The notes: generated by a model from the sequence alone, not told the origin. A DNA stretch of 64,000 nt from Herbaspirillum aquaticum (GCF_002213425.1 NZ_NJGV01000023.1:1-64000); one strand, 5' to 3'; shown: positions 1 through 11,369, counted from the stretch's first letter. Numbers and translations: made by a program.

Positions 1-543
1 GCCGACGGTAGCTGCATCCGAATGCGGCCGGAATATGCCAATCATGTCTGGAGCTGGGACTTCGTCATGGAGAGAACGCATGATGGACGTGTTCTGAAAA
101 TCCTGGTGCTCATCGATGAGTTCACCCGTCGCTGCCTCGCGCTGCACGTGGCCAGGCAAATTCGCAGTAATGACGTTATCGATATCCTGGCTGAGGCCAT
201 GGTGGCCTACGGTGTCCCAGCATATCTACGCTCTGACAATGGGCCGGAAATGGTCGCCAAGAACCTTCGGCGCTGGCTTGCTTCGGTCGGTTCAAAAACG
301 CTGTACATTGAACCAGGAAGCCCCTGGGAGAACGGATACTGCGAATCCTTCAACGGCAAATTCCGGGATGAACTGCTCAATGGAGAAATCTTCTACACCC
401 TCCGAGAAGCTCAGGTCATCATTGAGCGATGGCGTCATCAGTACAATACCGTTCGGCCGCACAGCTCACTGAAATACCGGCCGCCGGCACCGCAGGCTAC
501 ACTGCCGGCAACAACCCCAGCACCAATGCGGCTTGCCGCTTAG
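1..543 (+). CDS. IS3-family transposase OrfB, C-terminal part (5' end outside window)
   Basis: Integrase-core (rve) half of an IS3-type DDE transposase, which catalyses strand transfer of the element. The reading frame is open from base 1, so the true start lies to the left of the window; an internal ATG at 22 is not the start. The catalytic triad is visible in the order WDF (Asp at codon 20), SDNGPEM (Asp at codon 79) and GYCESF (Glu at codon 115). The last two are 35 residues apart, the DD(35)E spacing of IS3 elements. The tail [15 protein letters not shown] is typical of the family. OrfA and the frameshift region are not in view, so intactness cannot be judged. Confidence 0.93.
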   Translation, partial: ADGSCIRMRPEYANHVWSWDFVMERTHDGRVLKILVLIDEFTRRCLALHVARQIRSNDVIDILAEAMVAYGVPAYLRSDNGPEMVAKNLRRWLASVGSKTLYIEPGSPWENGYCESFNGKFRDELLNGEIFYTLREAQVIIERWRHQYNTVRPHSSLKYRPPAPQATLPATTPAPMRLAA

Positions 544-582
544 ACTAACTTTAAGTCTGGACCAGTTGTTTCAGGCCGGTCA
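1..582 (+). mobile_element. Right part of an IS3-family insertion sequence
   Basis: The transposase gene ends at 543 and is followed by about 40 bases that should hold the right terminal inverted repeat. On the minus strand the sequence ending at 582 begins TGACCGGCCTGAAACAACTG, and IS3-family ends normally begin TG. The outer boundary at 582 is inferred from this end alone, because the left end and the target duplication are outside the window. Confidence 0.7.
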
Positions 583-727
583 ATCAACCCTGTGGCAAGT
601 AAAATCGGGAAGAACACAGTCCACATGTGTGAGCGGTGTAATTCCCTTCTCTCACGGTGTCGGGAAATATCGAGCCTACTTTCCAAAACCGAAAATCGAC
701 CGTAGGAACTTTTCTACCTCAGAAATG

Positions 728-757
728 AAAAACGCCAACCCGAAGGTTGGCGTTTCT
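728..757 (-). terminator. Intrinsic terminator downstream of tRNA-Phe
   Basis: Perfect stem AACGCCAACC / GGTTGGCGTT with a 4-base TTCG loop (minus-strand sense), followed on the minus strand by a T-rich run. It lies just past the 3' end of the tRNA gene, so it most likely ends the tRNA transcript. Confidence 0.8.
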
Positions 758-762
758 AATCT

Positions 763-838
763 TGGTGGCCCGGGGCGGAATCGAACCACCGACACAAGGA
801 TTTTCAATCCTCTGCTCTACCAACTGAGCTACCAGGCC
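763..838 (-). tRNA. tRNA-Phe (anticodon GAA)
   Basis: Read on the minus strand this folds as a 76-base tRNA with encoded CCA. The acceptor stem GGCCTGG pairs with CCGGGCC (one G-U pair), the D-loop is AGCTCAGTTGGTAGAGC, the anticodon loop is TTGAAAA with anticodon GAA, and the T arm contains GGTTCGATTCC. It delivers phenylalanine to UUU and UUC codons. The IS3 end lies 180 bases away and does not touch the gene. Confidence 0.97.
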
Positions 839-923
839 AAGACGGACAAGTATAGACACTTTAAAAAATTATGCAAGTCCTTTTTGAAAAATAGTTTTCG
901 CCACCCCGTTTATAATCGCCAGC

Positions 924-2156
924 ATGACTACCCAAGCACACACCCATACTTCTTCGCCGGCCGCGGCTGGCACTGACATCTGCATCGTCGGCGACGGCGC
1001 GGTCGGCAAGACGGCGGCGCTGGGGCTGGCCCAGGCGGGCTTCAAGGTGACCCTGCTGGCCCCTCCGCCTGCCTCCGCCACGCCCGATCCCGCCAGCTGG
1101 GACGTGCGCGTCTATGCCCTCAACCACACCGCGCATCGCCTGCTGTCGTCGGTGCGCGTCTGGGATGCCATGGATGCCGGCCGCATCGCGCCGGTGGACA
1201 ACATGACCGTACAAGGCGATGGCCTGCCCGAGAAAGCCCGCCCCGGCCTGCTTTCCTTCGACGCCTACGCCGCCCGCACCGATGCCCTGGCCTGGATCGT
1301 CGAGGACCGCAACCTCGACCAGGCGCTCGACGCCGCCCTGCGCTTCGCCCCCAACGTGCGCGTGCTGCACGGCCGCGCCACCGCGCTGGCGGTGGCCGGT
1401 GAAACTGCCACCTTGACGCTGGAATCCGGCCAGTCGCTGTCGGCCGCGCTGGTGGTCGGTGCCGACGGGGCCAATTCCTGGGTGCGCGGCCAGTGCGATA
1501 TCGGCCTCGATTACCGCGCCTACGGCCAGAACGCCATCGTCACCAATTTCTCCTGCGAGCTGCCCCATCGTGGGGTGGCCTACCAGTGGTTCAGCCCGAC
1601 CGAAGGGGTGATCGCCCTGCTGCCGCTGCCGGCCAACCGCGTCTCGCTGGTCTGGTCCGCGCCCCAGGCGCTGGCCGATCAATTGCTGCAACTGCCGTTG
1701 TCGGCCCTGGCCGAGCGCCTGGCCCAGTGGGCCAAGCCCGTGCTGGGTACGCTCACGCCGCTGCAGCCCGAAGTGGCCAAGGTTTTCCCGCTGCGCCTGA
1801 TCAAGCCGCACGCCATGATCGCCCCGCGCGTGGCCCTGATCGGCGACGCCGCCCACGTGGTGCACCCCATGGCCGGCCACGGCATGAACCTGGGCTTCGG
1901 CGATGTGGCCGCGTTGATCGACATCCTGGTCAAGCGTGAGCCGCAGTACGACTGCGGCGACGAGCGCGTGCTGCGCCGCTATGCCCGCGCCCGCAAGGAA
2001 GAAGTGCTGCTGATGCAGATCGCAACAGACGGCCTGCATCGCCTCTTCTCCACCGAGGCCGAGCCGGTGCGCCTGGTGCGCAACCTCGGCATGAGCCTGG
2101 TCAACCACCTGCCCATCCTGAAACGCCGCCTCATTGCCCATGCGCTGGGGCAGTAA
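924..2156 (+). CDS. UbiH/UbiF-family FAD-dependent monooxygenase (ubiquinone hydroxylase type)
   Basis: 410 residues. Members of this family hydroxylate the aromatic ring of ubiquinone precursors using FAD, NAD(P)H and O2 at the inner membrane. The N-terminal dinucleotide fold reads ICIVGDGAVGKTAALGLAQAG (about residues 19-39, a GxGxxG variant). The second FAD motif GDAAHVVHPMAGHGMNLGF is near residues 307-325. Length fits the family. Which ring position it modifies (UbiH, UbiF, UbiI, UbiL or UbiM type) cannot be told from sequence alone, so no symbol is given. It stands alone between tRNA-Phe (opposite strand) and dsbC, which starts 182 bases downstream and has its own leader region. Confidence 0.88.
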   Translation: MTTQAHTHTSSPAAAGTDICIVGDGAVGKTAALGLAQAGFKVTLLAPPPASATPDPASWDVRVYALNHTAHRLLSSVRVWDAMDAGRIAPVDNMTVQGDGLPEKARPGLLSFDAYAARTDALAWIVEDRNLDQALDAALRFAPNVRVLHGRATALAVAGETATLTLESGQSLSAALVVGADGANSWVRGQCDIGLDYRAYGQNAIVTNFSCELPHRGVAYQWFSPTEGVIALLPLPANRVSLVWSAPQALADQLLQLPLSALAERLAQWAKPVLGTLTPLQPEVAKVFPLRLIKPHAMIAPRVALIGDAAHVVHPMAGHGMNLGFGDVAALIDILVKREPQYDCGDERVLRRYARARKEEVLLMQIATDGLHRLFSTEAEPVRLVRNLGMSLVNHLPILKRRLIAHALGQ

Positions 2157-2338
2157 GGGACGGTGATTTCAGGTAAGGTAGGGCCTCTGGCGAAGCGCGG
2201 CCGCTTTCAGGGGCGTCTTCGCCAGCACGACACCTTTCCCCGACATTGTTGAAAGACATGTGCGAACCCAGTCCCGGCGCGGCTTTGCGGCCGACGTTCC
2301 GAAGATTGGGCGCGCGTTTGATTTGAATCAGGACGAGT

Positions 2339-3106
2339 ATGAAAAAATTTTTGACCGCAGGTGCGAGCTCCTTGCGCCATCTGAGCATGGCAGCCGTGCT
2401 GCTGGCTTCCACCGTCGTGGGCGTGAGCGCCCATGCGCAAGCCGAGGCCGCCGACAGCACCGAGGCCACCATCAAGAAGCTCATCGAGCCGCGCCTGGGC
2501 AAGGATGCCAAGGTCGATTCCGTCACCAAGACGCCGTATGCCGGCCTCTATGAAATCCAGATCGATGGCGACGTCATCTACACCGATGCCAAGGCCCAGT
2601 ATCTCTTCATCGGCCGCGTGGTCGATTCGCAGACCTATCGCGACTACACCAAGGAAAAGATCGATTCGCTGAACCAGACGCCGTTCTCGGCCCTGCCGCT
2701 GGACAAGGCCATCAAGACCGTCAAGGGCAACGGCAAGCGCGTGATCGCCATCTTCGAGGATCCCAACTGCATCTACTGCAAGCGCCTGCACAAGTCCCTG
2801 CAGGACGTGGACAACATCACCTACTACACCTTCCAGTACAACATCCTCTCGCCGGATTCCATCGTGAAGTCGCGCAACATCTGGTGCGCGCCCAATCCGA
2901 GCAAGGCATGGAACGAGTGGATGGTGAGCGGCAAGGAAGCACCGGCTGCTGCCGCCTCCTGCAACGCCCCGCATGAAGAGGTGCTGGCACTGGGCAAGAA
3001 GCTCAAGGTCACCGGCACCCCGACCATCTTCTTTGCCGATGGCTCGCGCATTCCTGGCGCGGTCGACGCCAAGGGACTGGAACAGAAGCTGTCTTCGCTG
3101 AAGTAA
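2339..3106 (+). CDS. dsbC: Thiol:disulfide interchange protein DsbC
   Basis: 255 residues with an N-terminal signal peptide ending near AHAQA (residues about 1-32). An N-terminal dimerisation domain (about 36-95) is followed by a thioredoxin fold with the active site FEDPNCIYC (Cys144-x-x-Cys147). The cis-proline loop TGTPTIFFADG and the remaining cysteine pair (WCAPN and ASCNA) are present, as expected for DsbC/DsbG. It isomerises wrong disulfides in periplasmic proteins and is kept reduced by DsbD, which is not in this window. The CIYC motif is closer to DsbC than to DsbG. It is followed by a hairpin shared with pth. Confidence 0.9.
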   Translation: MKKFLTAGASSLRHLSMAAVLLASTVVGVSAHAQAEAADSTEATIKKLIEPRLGKDAKVDSVTKTPYAGLYEIQIDGDVIYTDAKAQYLFIGRVVDSQTYRDYTKEKIDSLNQTPFSALPLDKAIKTVKGNGKRVIAIFEDPNCIYCKRLHKSLQDVDNITYYTFQYNILSPDSIVKSRNIWCAPNPSKAWNEWMVSGKEAPAAAASCNAPHEEVLALGKKLKVTGTPTIFFADGSRIPGAVDAKGLEQKLSSLK

Positions 3107-3116
3107 GCGGATCAAG

Positions 3117-3144
3117 AAAAAGGGCGCTCGCATGTCGAGCGCCC
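3117..3144. terminator. Hairpin terminator between convergent dsbC and pth
   Basis: Stem GGGCGCTCG / CGAGCGCCC with a 5-base loop. On the minus strand it is followed by CTTTTTC, so it is the better terminator for pth. On the plus strand the T-tract is poor, so action on dsbC is less certain. Confidence 0.75.
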
Positions 3145-3180
3145 TTCGTTCATCTGCCTCCGTTTTTCCCCTGCAGGGGA

Positions 3181-3759
3181 TTACTTCCCGGTATGCAATT
3201 CCATCATGGCCTGTTCGAACTTGCCCTGCACCAGCAGGGGGATGACGTTCAGGCTCTTGTCCAGCGCCTCGTTGATCAGCGCCTGTTCTTCCTTGCGCGG
3301 CCGATGCAGCACGAAGTCGGCCACCGGCTGTTGCAGCCCCAGCGTGCGCGGATGGCCGATGCCCAGGCGCAGGCGCCAGTAATCCTGGGTGCCCAGGGCA
3401 GCGGTGATGTCCTTCAAGCCGTTGTGCCCGCCCGAGGAACCGCCTTTCTTGATCTTGGCTGCGCCCGGCGGCAGGTCCAGTTCGTCATGCACCACCAGCA
3501 CTTCATCCGGATTGATCTTGTAGAAGCGCGCCAGTGCGCCGACCGACTGGCCGGAGCGGTTCATGTAGGTCTGCGGTTCCAGCAGCCAGACTTCGTTGCC
3601 GGTGATGCTGGTCTTGCCCGCCAGGGCGTTGAAACGCTGCTCGCGCGCCAGGCGCACCGGACCGGCGAGATTGTCGACCAGCCAGAAGCCGGCGTTGTGG
3701 CGGGTTTGTTCGTATTCCGGGCCGGGATTGCCGAGACCGACGATGAGACGGATGGACAT
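3181..3759 (-). CDS. pth: Peptidyl-tRNA hydrolase
   Basis: 192 residues, the usual length. The enzyme hydrolyses the ester bond of peptidyl-tRNA released from stalled ribosomes and recycles the tRNA. The N-terminus [23 protein letters not shown] holds the conserved Asn and the catalytic His of the family, and [11 protein letters not shown] and [13 protein letters not shown] are the other signature stretches. In many relatives pth follows rplY (ribosomal protein L25). No rplY is seen here: the gene stands alone, divergent from tex across about 240 bases. Confidence 0.97.
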   Translation of the reverse strand: MSIRLIVGLGNPGPEYEQTRHNAGFWLVDNLAGPVRLAREQRFNALAGKTSITGNEVWLLEPQTYMNRSGQSVGALARFYKINPDEVLVVHDELDLPPGAAKIKKGGSSGGHNGLKDITAALGTQDYWRLRLGIGHPRTLGLQQPVADFVLHRPRKEEQALINEALDKSLNVIPLLVQGKFEQAMMELHTGK

Positions 3760-4001
3760 GATGCTAAAGGACGAGAACGCGCTATGCGAAAGCGTCGATT
3801 ATCCCGGCTTTGCGGCTGCGCGTCCAATCCGCGCGCAGCCATGCAGGGGCCGATGAGGCCCGTGCCAAGGCACTTTGGCCTGTCATCGCACAATGTCAAG
3901 ATTGGCTTGGCTGCCTGAATTGCGTATCATCCAACGCTTGTTTTTCTTCACTGCATAAACGCTTAACCGCTTATTTGCTCAACTGTTGACTGGGTTTCAC
4001 C

Positions 4002-6353
<2,352 letters not shown>

Positions 6354-6440
6354 TGTGATCGATTGATGAGCATGTGATCGGCACCCGCATTGAGGATGCC
6401 CATACCCATACCCCAGTACGTACTGATAGTTGCGGAAGAT

Positions 6441-6472
6441 GGCTGCTCCTGACGGGAGCAGCCATTTTTTTT
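6441..6472 (+). terminator. Intrinsic terminator downstream of tex
   Basis: Stem GGCTGCTCC / GGAGCAGCC with a 5-base loop followed by A and eight T. It is 90 bases past the tex stop. The remainder of the gap 6354-6674 holds only a 12-base palindrome CAGTACGTACTG at 6414-6425 and the ribosome binding site of the next gene. Confidence 0.9.
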
Positions 6473-6674
6473 GCGGCTGTTCACCCTGTGCACTTCAGCG
6501 TGATCATCTTCTCCAATTATTTTTAGTTTTAGAAGGTAAAGCGTCGCGTTTGCAAGGGCTCATTCCCTCTCTCATTACTATGGCTGCCCGCCTGTGCGCA
6601 GTCTGTCGATGAGATGACACAGCATTGCATCCTCTCATCCAGACCCTGCTTTTCAATATTTCAAGGAGCGTGAT

Positions 6675-7118
6675 TTGGAATCAAGGTTTGTATATCAACT
6701 CGATCATCCCCGTCTGCTGAAGGCCTTGCTTGCCTTCACCGCCTTCGGTAGTTTCAATACCATCTTGCGACTGATCATGAGGCCGTTCGGTCCGCCGATC
6801 GGTTTCGATGTTCTGGTGCTCCTTGTGATCGCCGCCATACCGTGGATTCATTACCTCAATCCCAGTCGCATCGGCGCCATGGTGATGAAGATACTGTGCG
6901 TGATCCAAGCCGTGGCTAGCGCGATCCAGCTCTTCCTCATCTTCGAGTCGGAATTCCAATTTTCCAGTGGCCCTGGAAAATGGCTGTTCTTTTTCGGGGC
7001 CCAGATTTTTTCCCTGGTCTTTCACTGTCTGTTGTTCAGGGCCGTCAACGTCCACGCGGAGAACAGCGACTTTGACGAAACTGCTGAAAGGCTCGACAGC
7101 CTCTCCAAAGACAGATGA
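6675..7118 (+). CDS. Hypothetical integral membrane protein
   Basis: 147 residues; family not recognised. The start is a TTG at 6675, chosen because an AAGGAG Shine-Dalgarno (6663-6668) sits six bases upstream and no ATG follows until well inside the protein. Four hydrophobic segments are visible: about residues 13-35, 42-60, 70-90 and 100-122 (GKWLFFFGAQIFSLVFHCLLF). A short charged cytoplasmic-type tail DFDETAERLDSLSKDR follows. No conserved catalytic motif was seen. It stands alone between tex and a convergent DUF5610 gene. Confidence 0.7.
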   Translation: MESRFVYQLDHPRLLKALLAFTAFGSFNTILRLIMRPFGPPIGFDVLVLLVIAAIPWIHYLNPSRIGAMVMKILCVIQAVASAIQLFLIFESEFQFSSGPGKWLFFFGAQIFSLVFHCLLFRAVNVHAENSDFDETAERLDSLSKDR

Positions 7119-7144
7119 AAAAACGGCCGCCCGTTGGCGGCCGT
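7117..7144 (-). terminator. Intrinsic terminator for the DUF5610 gene
   Basis: Stem ACGGCCGCC / GGCGGCCGT with a 4-base loop. On the minus strand it is followed by a run of six T. It lies 37 bases beyond the stop of the minus-strand gene and directly against the stop of the plus-strand membrane protein gene, so it can serve both. Confidence 0.75.
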
Positions 7145-7150
7145 CAGCAG

Positions 7151-7183
7151 TGATGAGATCCAGCTTGGTGCCGGATCTCATCA
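7151..7183. repeat. 11-base perfect inverted repeat at a gene end
   Basis: TGATGAGATCC (7151-7161) and GGATCTCATCA (7173-7183) with an 11-base loop. The right arm includes the stop codon of the DUF5610 gene. There is no T-tract; it could act as a second 3' stem or as an mRNA stabiliser. Confidence 0.6.
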
Positions 7184-7933
7184 CGCGCTGGTACTGATCC
7201 GCGTCTGGCTCACCGACACTGAAATGCTGACAGTCGTCTCGCTGGCCACCAGCGTACCGCCCTGGCCATCCGCATTGCCTTCGCTGCCCGCTCCATCCTC
7301 GCCTTCCTGCTTGCCACCCTTGACCTTGTTGATGAAGTCACCCAGCGCCTTCTGTACCAGGTCATAGGTCTTGTCGATGTTGCTGGCAATATCGCCCTGC
7401 AGCACGTTGAGACTTTCCAGGATGCCGCGTGCTTCCTTGAAGCCCTGGTCGACGCCCTTGAAGATGAGGTTCATGTAATCGTCGATGTTGCCGGCGTCGT
7501 CCTTGTCCGGATTGTTCTTCTTGTAGAGATCGAACATGTTGGTGATGAAGGAGACAATGCGGCCGGCCGTCGCTTCGGGCGAATTGTCCTGGGTCGATGC
7601 GGTCTGGATGGCGTTGTCGCCGAGCTGCGGACGCAGGATGTCATTGATGTTCTCGATGGCGGTCTTGTAGACCAGCGACAGCGGATCATTCTGCGTCTGC
7701 AGCGACACTTCCAGCGAGGACTGCACGATGGACAGGTTGAACTGGGCCTTGGCACCGCTCACGGTGAGCAGGTTGGCTTGTTTGGCCTGGGCGATCTTGT
7801 CGCCGCTGCTCTCGCCAGTGGTGGCGGGCAGCTTGTCATTGTCTGACGCTGCTGCAGAGGTCGACGAAGTGGAAGAAGGGGTGACAGGCAGCAAGGAATT
7901 GTTGTCCACGCCGGTGGTATTGCCGATAGCCAT
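7181..7933 (-). CDS. DUF5610 domain-containing protein
   Basis: 250 residues from the ATG at 7933, which is preceded by CAGGAGA at proper distance; an upstream in-frame ATG at 8014 has no such site. The N-terminal third is low-complexity Ser/Thr/Ala/Asp. The conserved block (about residues 75-200) contains LVYKTAIENINDILRPQLGDNAIQ, SPEATAGRIVSFITNMFDLYKK and FKEARGILESLNVLQGDIASNIDKTYDLV, which I recognise as DUF5610. The function of that domain is not known to me. No signal peptide or membrane segment is seen. The tail is Gly/Glu-rich, then Ser/Thr-rich. Confidence 0.8.
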   Translation of the reverse strand: MAIGNTTGVDNNSLLPVTPSSTSSTSAAASDNDKLPATTGESSGDKIAQAKQANLLTVSGAKAQFNLSIVQSSLEVSLQTQNDPLSLVYKTAIENINDILRPQLGDNAIQTASTQDNSPEATAGRIVSFITNMFDLYKKNNPDKDDAGNIDDYMNLIFKGVDQGFKEARGILESLNVLQGDIASNIDKTYDLVQKALGDFINKVKGGKQEGEDGAGSEGNADGQGGTLVASETTVSISVSVSQTRISTSA

Positions 7934-8416
7934 GACGGTCTCCTGAAAAAGAAAGGGGATCCGGGCATCAAGGGGAGACGGATCCAGGGAAGCGGAACTG
8001 CGCACCATGCGCACTCACTCCATTGCTGCATAACGGCCCGTTCGACGCGGACTTGATATTGACAGGAATTTACACCTGTCAGTTTCTGGGATGCTTCGTT
8101 GACAGGCCTGCATTGCACCCGCGCAATCTTTCGGAAATCCTTGCTGGAAGCGGGTTTGCGGCGATACCGTGCGTACCGCCGAAGGGCCTGCCAGAGGGGC
8201 AGGCGATGAAGAAAAAATGTAACGAAATGTGCGCAAGGCGCTGGCAGCTGGATTTCAATTGCAGCGGGGTAATGAAATCGCACTGGCAGCGCGACAATGA
8301 GCGTGCAAGGATGAGCTCCTTGAAAACGCAGCGTCTCGACACGCCGCGTTCAGTGCGGGTCTTGCACCCGCACGACCTGCCTCATTACTCCATCACTCCA
8401 TCACTCCATCACTCCA
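7934..8416. other. Long intergenic region between the DUF5610 gene and dgt
   Basis: 483 bases without a convincing gene; overlapping frames here have no ribosome binding site and no family resemblance. It holds a perfect inverted repeat at 8060-8081, a GC-rich stem at about 8355-8375 (GTGCGGG...CCCGCAC, possible 3' stem of dgt but lacking a T-tract), and most of the octanucleotide repeat at 8387-8428. Confidence 0.6.
8060..8081. promoter_or_regulatory. Candidate operator upstream of the DUF5610 gene
   Basis: Perfect dyad TGACAGG-N8-CCTGTCA located 127 bases upstream of the chosen start of the DUF5610 gene. Arms of seven bases with an 8-base spacer suit a dimeric repressor or activator. The half-sites face the opposite way to a LexA box (CTGT-N8-ACAG), and no regulator gene is adjacent. 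Confidence 0.4.
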
Positions 8417-8428
8417 TCACTCCATCAC
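8387..8428. repeat. Octanucleotide tandem repeat at the dgt stop codon
   Basis: Five exact copies of ACTCCATC (8387-8426) plus two further bases. On the minus strand the unit reads GATGGAGT, and the dgt stop codon TGA falls inside the first unit. The remaining copies are therefore in the 3' untranslated region. Copy-number change would alter the mRNA tail, not the protein. Confidence 0.9.
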
Positions 8429-9568
8429 GAACAATCGCCGATGCTCGCGAATGGCATAGCGATCCGTCATGCCGGCGATGTAATCAGCAACCTTGCGCGC
8501 CTGCTTGTCGAGGCGCTGTGTTTCGTCGGTGATGCCCTTGACCTGATAGTCCGGCGGCAGCAGGCTGGGTTGGCCGATGAAAGCCTGGAACATCTCGGCG
8601 ATGATGCGTCGCGCCTTGGCCGTCATGCGGTTGACCTGGTAATGGCGGTAGAGCTTCTCGCGCAGGAATTTCTTCAGCTCGGCCGCTTCGGCCGCCATGG
8701 CGTCGGAGAAGGCGATGAGCTGCGGTGCATTGCGCACATCCTCGATGTCGCGAGGGGCGATCTCGGCGATGCGGCTGCGCGAGGTCTGGTTCAGGTCGAC
8801 GATGAGCGCATTGATCATCCGGCGCACGGTCTCATGGATGACGCGGCGGCCAGTGATGCCGGGATAGGCCTGTTCGACTTCGCGCAGGTGGCGTGCGAAG
8901 AAATCGACTTCGCTCATCAGCTCCATGGTCAGTAGTCCGGAGCGCAGGCCATCGTCGATGTCGTGGTTGTTGTAGGCGATCTCATCGGCCAGGTTGGCCA
9001 GTTGCGCTTCCAGCGAAGGCTGCTTCTTTTCCAGGAAGCGCACGCCGATCTCGCCCAGCTGGCGGGCATTGTGCAGGGAGCAGTGCTTGAGGATGCCTTC
9101 GCGTGTCTCGAAGGTGAGGTTCAGGCCGTCGAAGGCAGCGTAGTGCTGCTCCAGCTCGTCGACCACGCGCAGGCTCTGCAGGTTGTGCTCGAAGCCGCCG
9201 TGATGCTTCATGCAGTGGTTCAGCTCATCCTGTCCGGCATGGCCGAAGGGCGTGTGGCCGAGGTCGTGGGCCAGCGAGATGGCTTCCACCAGGTCTTCGT
9301 TCAGTTGCAGGTTGCGCGCGCACGAGCGGGCGATCTGTGCGACTTCGATGCTGTGGGTCAGGCGGGTGCGGAACAGGTCGCCTTCATGATTGACGAAAAC
9401 CTGCGTCTTGTATTCGAGCCGGCGAAAGGCGGTGGAGTGGACGATGCGGTCACGGTCGCGCTGGAATTGGCTGCGCGAGCCGGGTGGCGTTTCACTGAAG
9501 CGCCGGCCTCGCGAACTTGCCGAGTGGGCGGCATAGGGGGCGAGATGGTCGGGCGCTTCAGTGTGCAT
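8417..9568 (-). CDS. dgt: dGTP triphosphohydrolase-like HD protein
   Basis: 383 residues, the short class of dGTPase-like proteins. The family cleaves dNTPs to nucleoside and triphosphate, affecting nucleotide pools. The HD metal site is visible as [14 protein letters not shown] (His72), [15 protein letters not shown] (His101-Asp102) and the later Asp in [16 protein letters not shown]. The N-terminal [28 protein letters not shown] is the family signature. The start at 9568 leaves one base after the aroKB stop (9570), so the two are probably co-transcribed, aroKB first. The 3' end is in a tandem repeat. Confidence 0.95.
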   Translation of the reverse strand: MHTEAPDHLAPYAAHSASSRGRRFSETPPGSRSQFQRDRDRIVHSTAFRRLEYKTQVFVNHEGDLFRTRLTHSIEVAQIARSCARNLQLNEDLVEAISLAHDLGHTPFGHAGQDELNHCMKHHGGFEHNLQSLRVVDELEQHYAAFDGLNLTFETREGILKHCSLHNARQLGEIGVRFLEKKQPSLEAQLANLADEIAYNNHDIDDGLRSGLLTMELMSEVDFFARHLREVEQAYPGITGRRVIHETVRRMINALIVDLNQTSRSRIAEIAPRDIEDVRNAPQLIAFSDAMAAEAAELKKFLREKLYRHYQVNRMTAKARRIIAEMFQAFIGQPSLLPPDYQVKGITDETQRLDKQARKVADYIAGMTDRYAIREHRRLFVME

Positions 9569-9569
9569 G

Positions 9570-11369
9570 TCATTCTCCGGTGCAGGCCGCCAGGGTTTGC
9601 AAGAGCAGCTCCTGCGGCGCGTTGGTAATCAGGGGGCTGCCCAGCGGCTTGATCAGGATGAACTTGATCGCACCGCCTTCGTTCTTCTTGTCCACTTCCA
9701 TCAGGTCCAGCCAGCGTTCGGTGCCCAGGTTCGGGGCCACCGTCGGCAGGCCGGCAGCGGCGGTCACGGCGCGGATGCGGTCGCGCGTGGCGGCATCGAT
9801 GTAGCCCAGGCGCTGCGACAGGTCGGCCGCCATCACCATGCCGCAACCGACCGCCTCGCCATGCAGCCATTGGCCGTAGCCCAGGCCGTTCTCGATGGCA
9901 TGGCCGAAGGTATGGCCGAAGTTGAGGATGGCGCGCAGGCCGCCTTCGCGTTCGTCCTGGCGCACCACCTCGGCCTTGATCTCGCAGGAGCGCTGGATCG
10001 CATAGGCCAGGGCGGCGTCATCCTTGGAGACCAGGCGCGCCATATTGGTTTCGATCCAGTCGAAGAAGGGCGCATCGATGATGGCGCCATGCTTGATGAC
10101 TTCGGCAATGCCGGCTGCCAGTTCGCGCGGGGGCAGGGTGTGCAGGGTGGCGGTATCGGCGATGACGGCCTGCGGCTGGTAGAAGGCGCCGATCATGTTC
10201 TTGCCCAGCGGATGGTTGATGCCGGTCTTGCCGCCGACCGAGGAATCCACCTGCGACAACAAGGTCGTGGGCACTTGCACAAAGGGTACGCCGCGCATGT
10301 AGGAGGCCGCCGCGAAGCCGGTCAGGTCGCCGATCACGCCGCCACCCAGGGCGATGAGGGTGGTCTTGCGGTCGCACTTGTCGGCCAGCAGGCGATCGAA
10401 GATCTTCATCAGGCTGGCCCAGTTCTTCTCTTCCTCGCCATCGGGCAGCACGATCTCGGTGACCTGCTTGCCGGCCGCGCGCAGCGCTTGGGCCACCTTG
10501 TCCAGGTAGAGCGGACCGACCTTGTCGTTGGTGACGATGGCCACCCGCTTGCCCTTGACGTATTGCGGCAGCAGGGTGGCGTCATCCAGCAGGCCGCGGC
10601 CGATGTGGATGGGATAGCTGCGTTCGCCCAGGTCGACGTTGAGGGTGAGGGAGGCGATCGTGGTAGCGGCGGGAGCGGTGTTCGGGTTCATGCTGCGAAG
10701 TGTCGGTTCGGCGCTGGCGGCGCCATGGAAGATCTGGGTGGAATGACTGCGGGAAAGCGTGGTGCTGCCATCGGCGCCCTGGGTCAGGACGGCGCTGCTG
10801 GTCTCGAATACGACGGTTTCGTCAGCTTCCGGCTCGGGCCGCCAGGCCCCTTCCTTGGGTGAGAGTTCCAGGTGGCTGATGATGGTCTGCACCAGGAATT
10901 GCACATTGGGCCGGTTGGTCTCGACCACGAAATCGGCGACTTCGCGATACAGCGGATCACGCTGGCGCGAAAGCTCTTCGAGCTTGCGGCGCGGGTCGGC
11001 GGTCTGCAGCAGCGGGCGGTTCTTGTCGCGCCCGGTGCGCTGCAGGATCTGGTTGATGCTGGCGCGCAGGTAGACGACAGTGCCGCCCTTTTTGAGATTC
11101 TCGCGATTCTCGGCACGCAGGACGGCGCCGCCGCCGGTGGCCAGCACGATGTCGGGCTGGGCCGCCAGCTCGCGGATGACTTCGGCTTCGCGGCGACGGA
11201 AGTTCTCCTCGCCCTCGATCTCGAAGATGACCGGGATGGTGGCGCCGGTCCGCGCTTCGATCTCGTGGTCCGAATCGACGAAACGCTTGTTCAGCTTTTT
11301 GGCCAGGGCCCGGCCTATGGTGGTCTTGCCGGCTCCCATCAGGCCGACAAGGAAGATGCTTCCCGTCAT
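9570..11369 (-). CDS. aroKB: Fused shikimate kinase / 3-dehydroquinate synthase
   Basis: One 599-residue frame joins two shikimate-pathway enzymes that are usually separate. Residues 1-175 are shikimate kinase (Walker A GLMGAGKT at 9-16, then [12 protein letters not shown] and GGGAVLR). Residues about 176-240 form a poorly conserved Ser/Thr/Ala-rich linker. Residues about 240-599 are 3-dehydroquinate synthase with [38 protein letters not shown], and the metal ligands in [17 protein letters not shown] and HGEAVG. An in-frame ATG at 10691 (codon 227) could in principle give a separate AroB, but no good ribosome binding site precedes it. AroB makes 3-dehydroquinate from DAHP, and AroK phosphorylates shikimate three steps later. 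Confidence 0.93.
   Translation of the reverse strand: MTGSIFLVGLMGAGKTTIGRALAKKLNKRFVDSDHEIEARTGATIPVIFEIEGEENFRRREAEVIRELAAQPDIVLATGGGAVLRAENRENLKKGGTVVYLRASINQILQRTGRDKNRPLLQTADPRRKLEELSRQRDPLYREVADFVVETNRPNVQFLVQTIISHLELSPKEGAWRPEPEADETVVFETSSAVLTQGADGSTTLSRSHSTQIFHGAASAEPTLRSMNPNTAPAATTIASLTLNVDLGERSYPIHIGRGLLDDATLLPQYVKGKRVAIVTNDKVGPLYLDKVAQALRAAGKQVTEIVLPDGEEEKNWASLMKIFDRLLADKCDRKTTLIALGGGVIGDLTGFAAASYMRGVPFVQVPTTLLSQVDSSVGGKTGINHPLGKNMIGAFYQPQAVIADTATLHTLPPRELAAGIAEVIKHGAIIDAPFFDWIETNMARLVSKDDAALAYAIQRSCEIKAEVVRQDEREGGLRAILNFGHTFGHAIENGLGYGQWLHGEAVGCGMVMAADLSQRLGYIDAATRDRIRAVTAAAGLPTVAPNLGTERWLDLMEVDKKNEGGAIKFILIKPLGSPLITNAPQELLLQTLAACTGE

Noticed and set aside
861..2141. Minus-strand open frame of 426 codons
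   Set aside because: Shadow of the UbiH-type gene; Gln/His/Gly-rich translation, and it runs against tRNA-Phe.
8060..8081. LexA or lux box
   Set aside because: The half-sites have the wrong polarity for LexA (ACAG...CTGT instead of CTGT...ACAG), and the dyad does not fit the spacing of a lux box.
8387..8428. Possible CRISPR array
   Set aside because: The units are contiguous 8-base repeats without spacers, and no cas gene is present.
9570..10691. Separate aroB gene starting at the internal ATG
   Set aside because: No ribosome binding site precedes 10691 and the frame is continuous with aroK, so a fused product is the simpler reading; kept as a finding to test.
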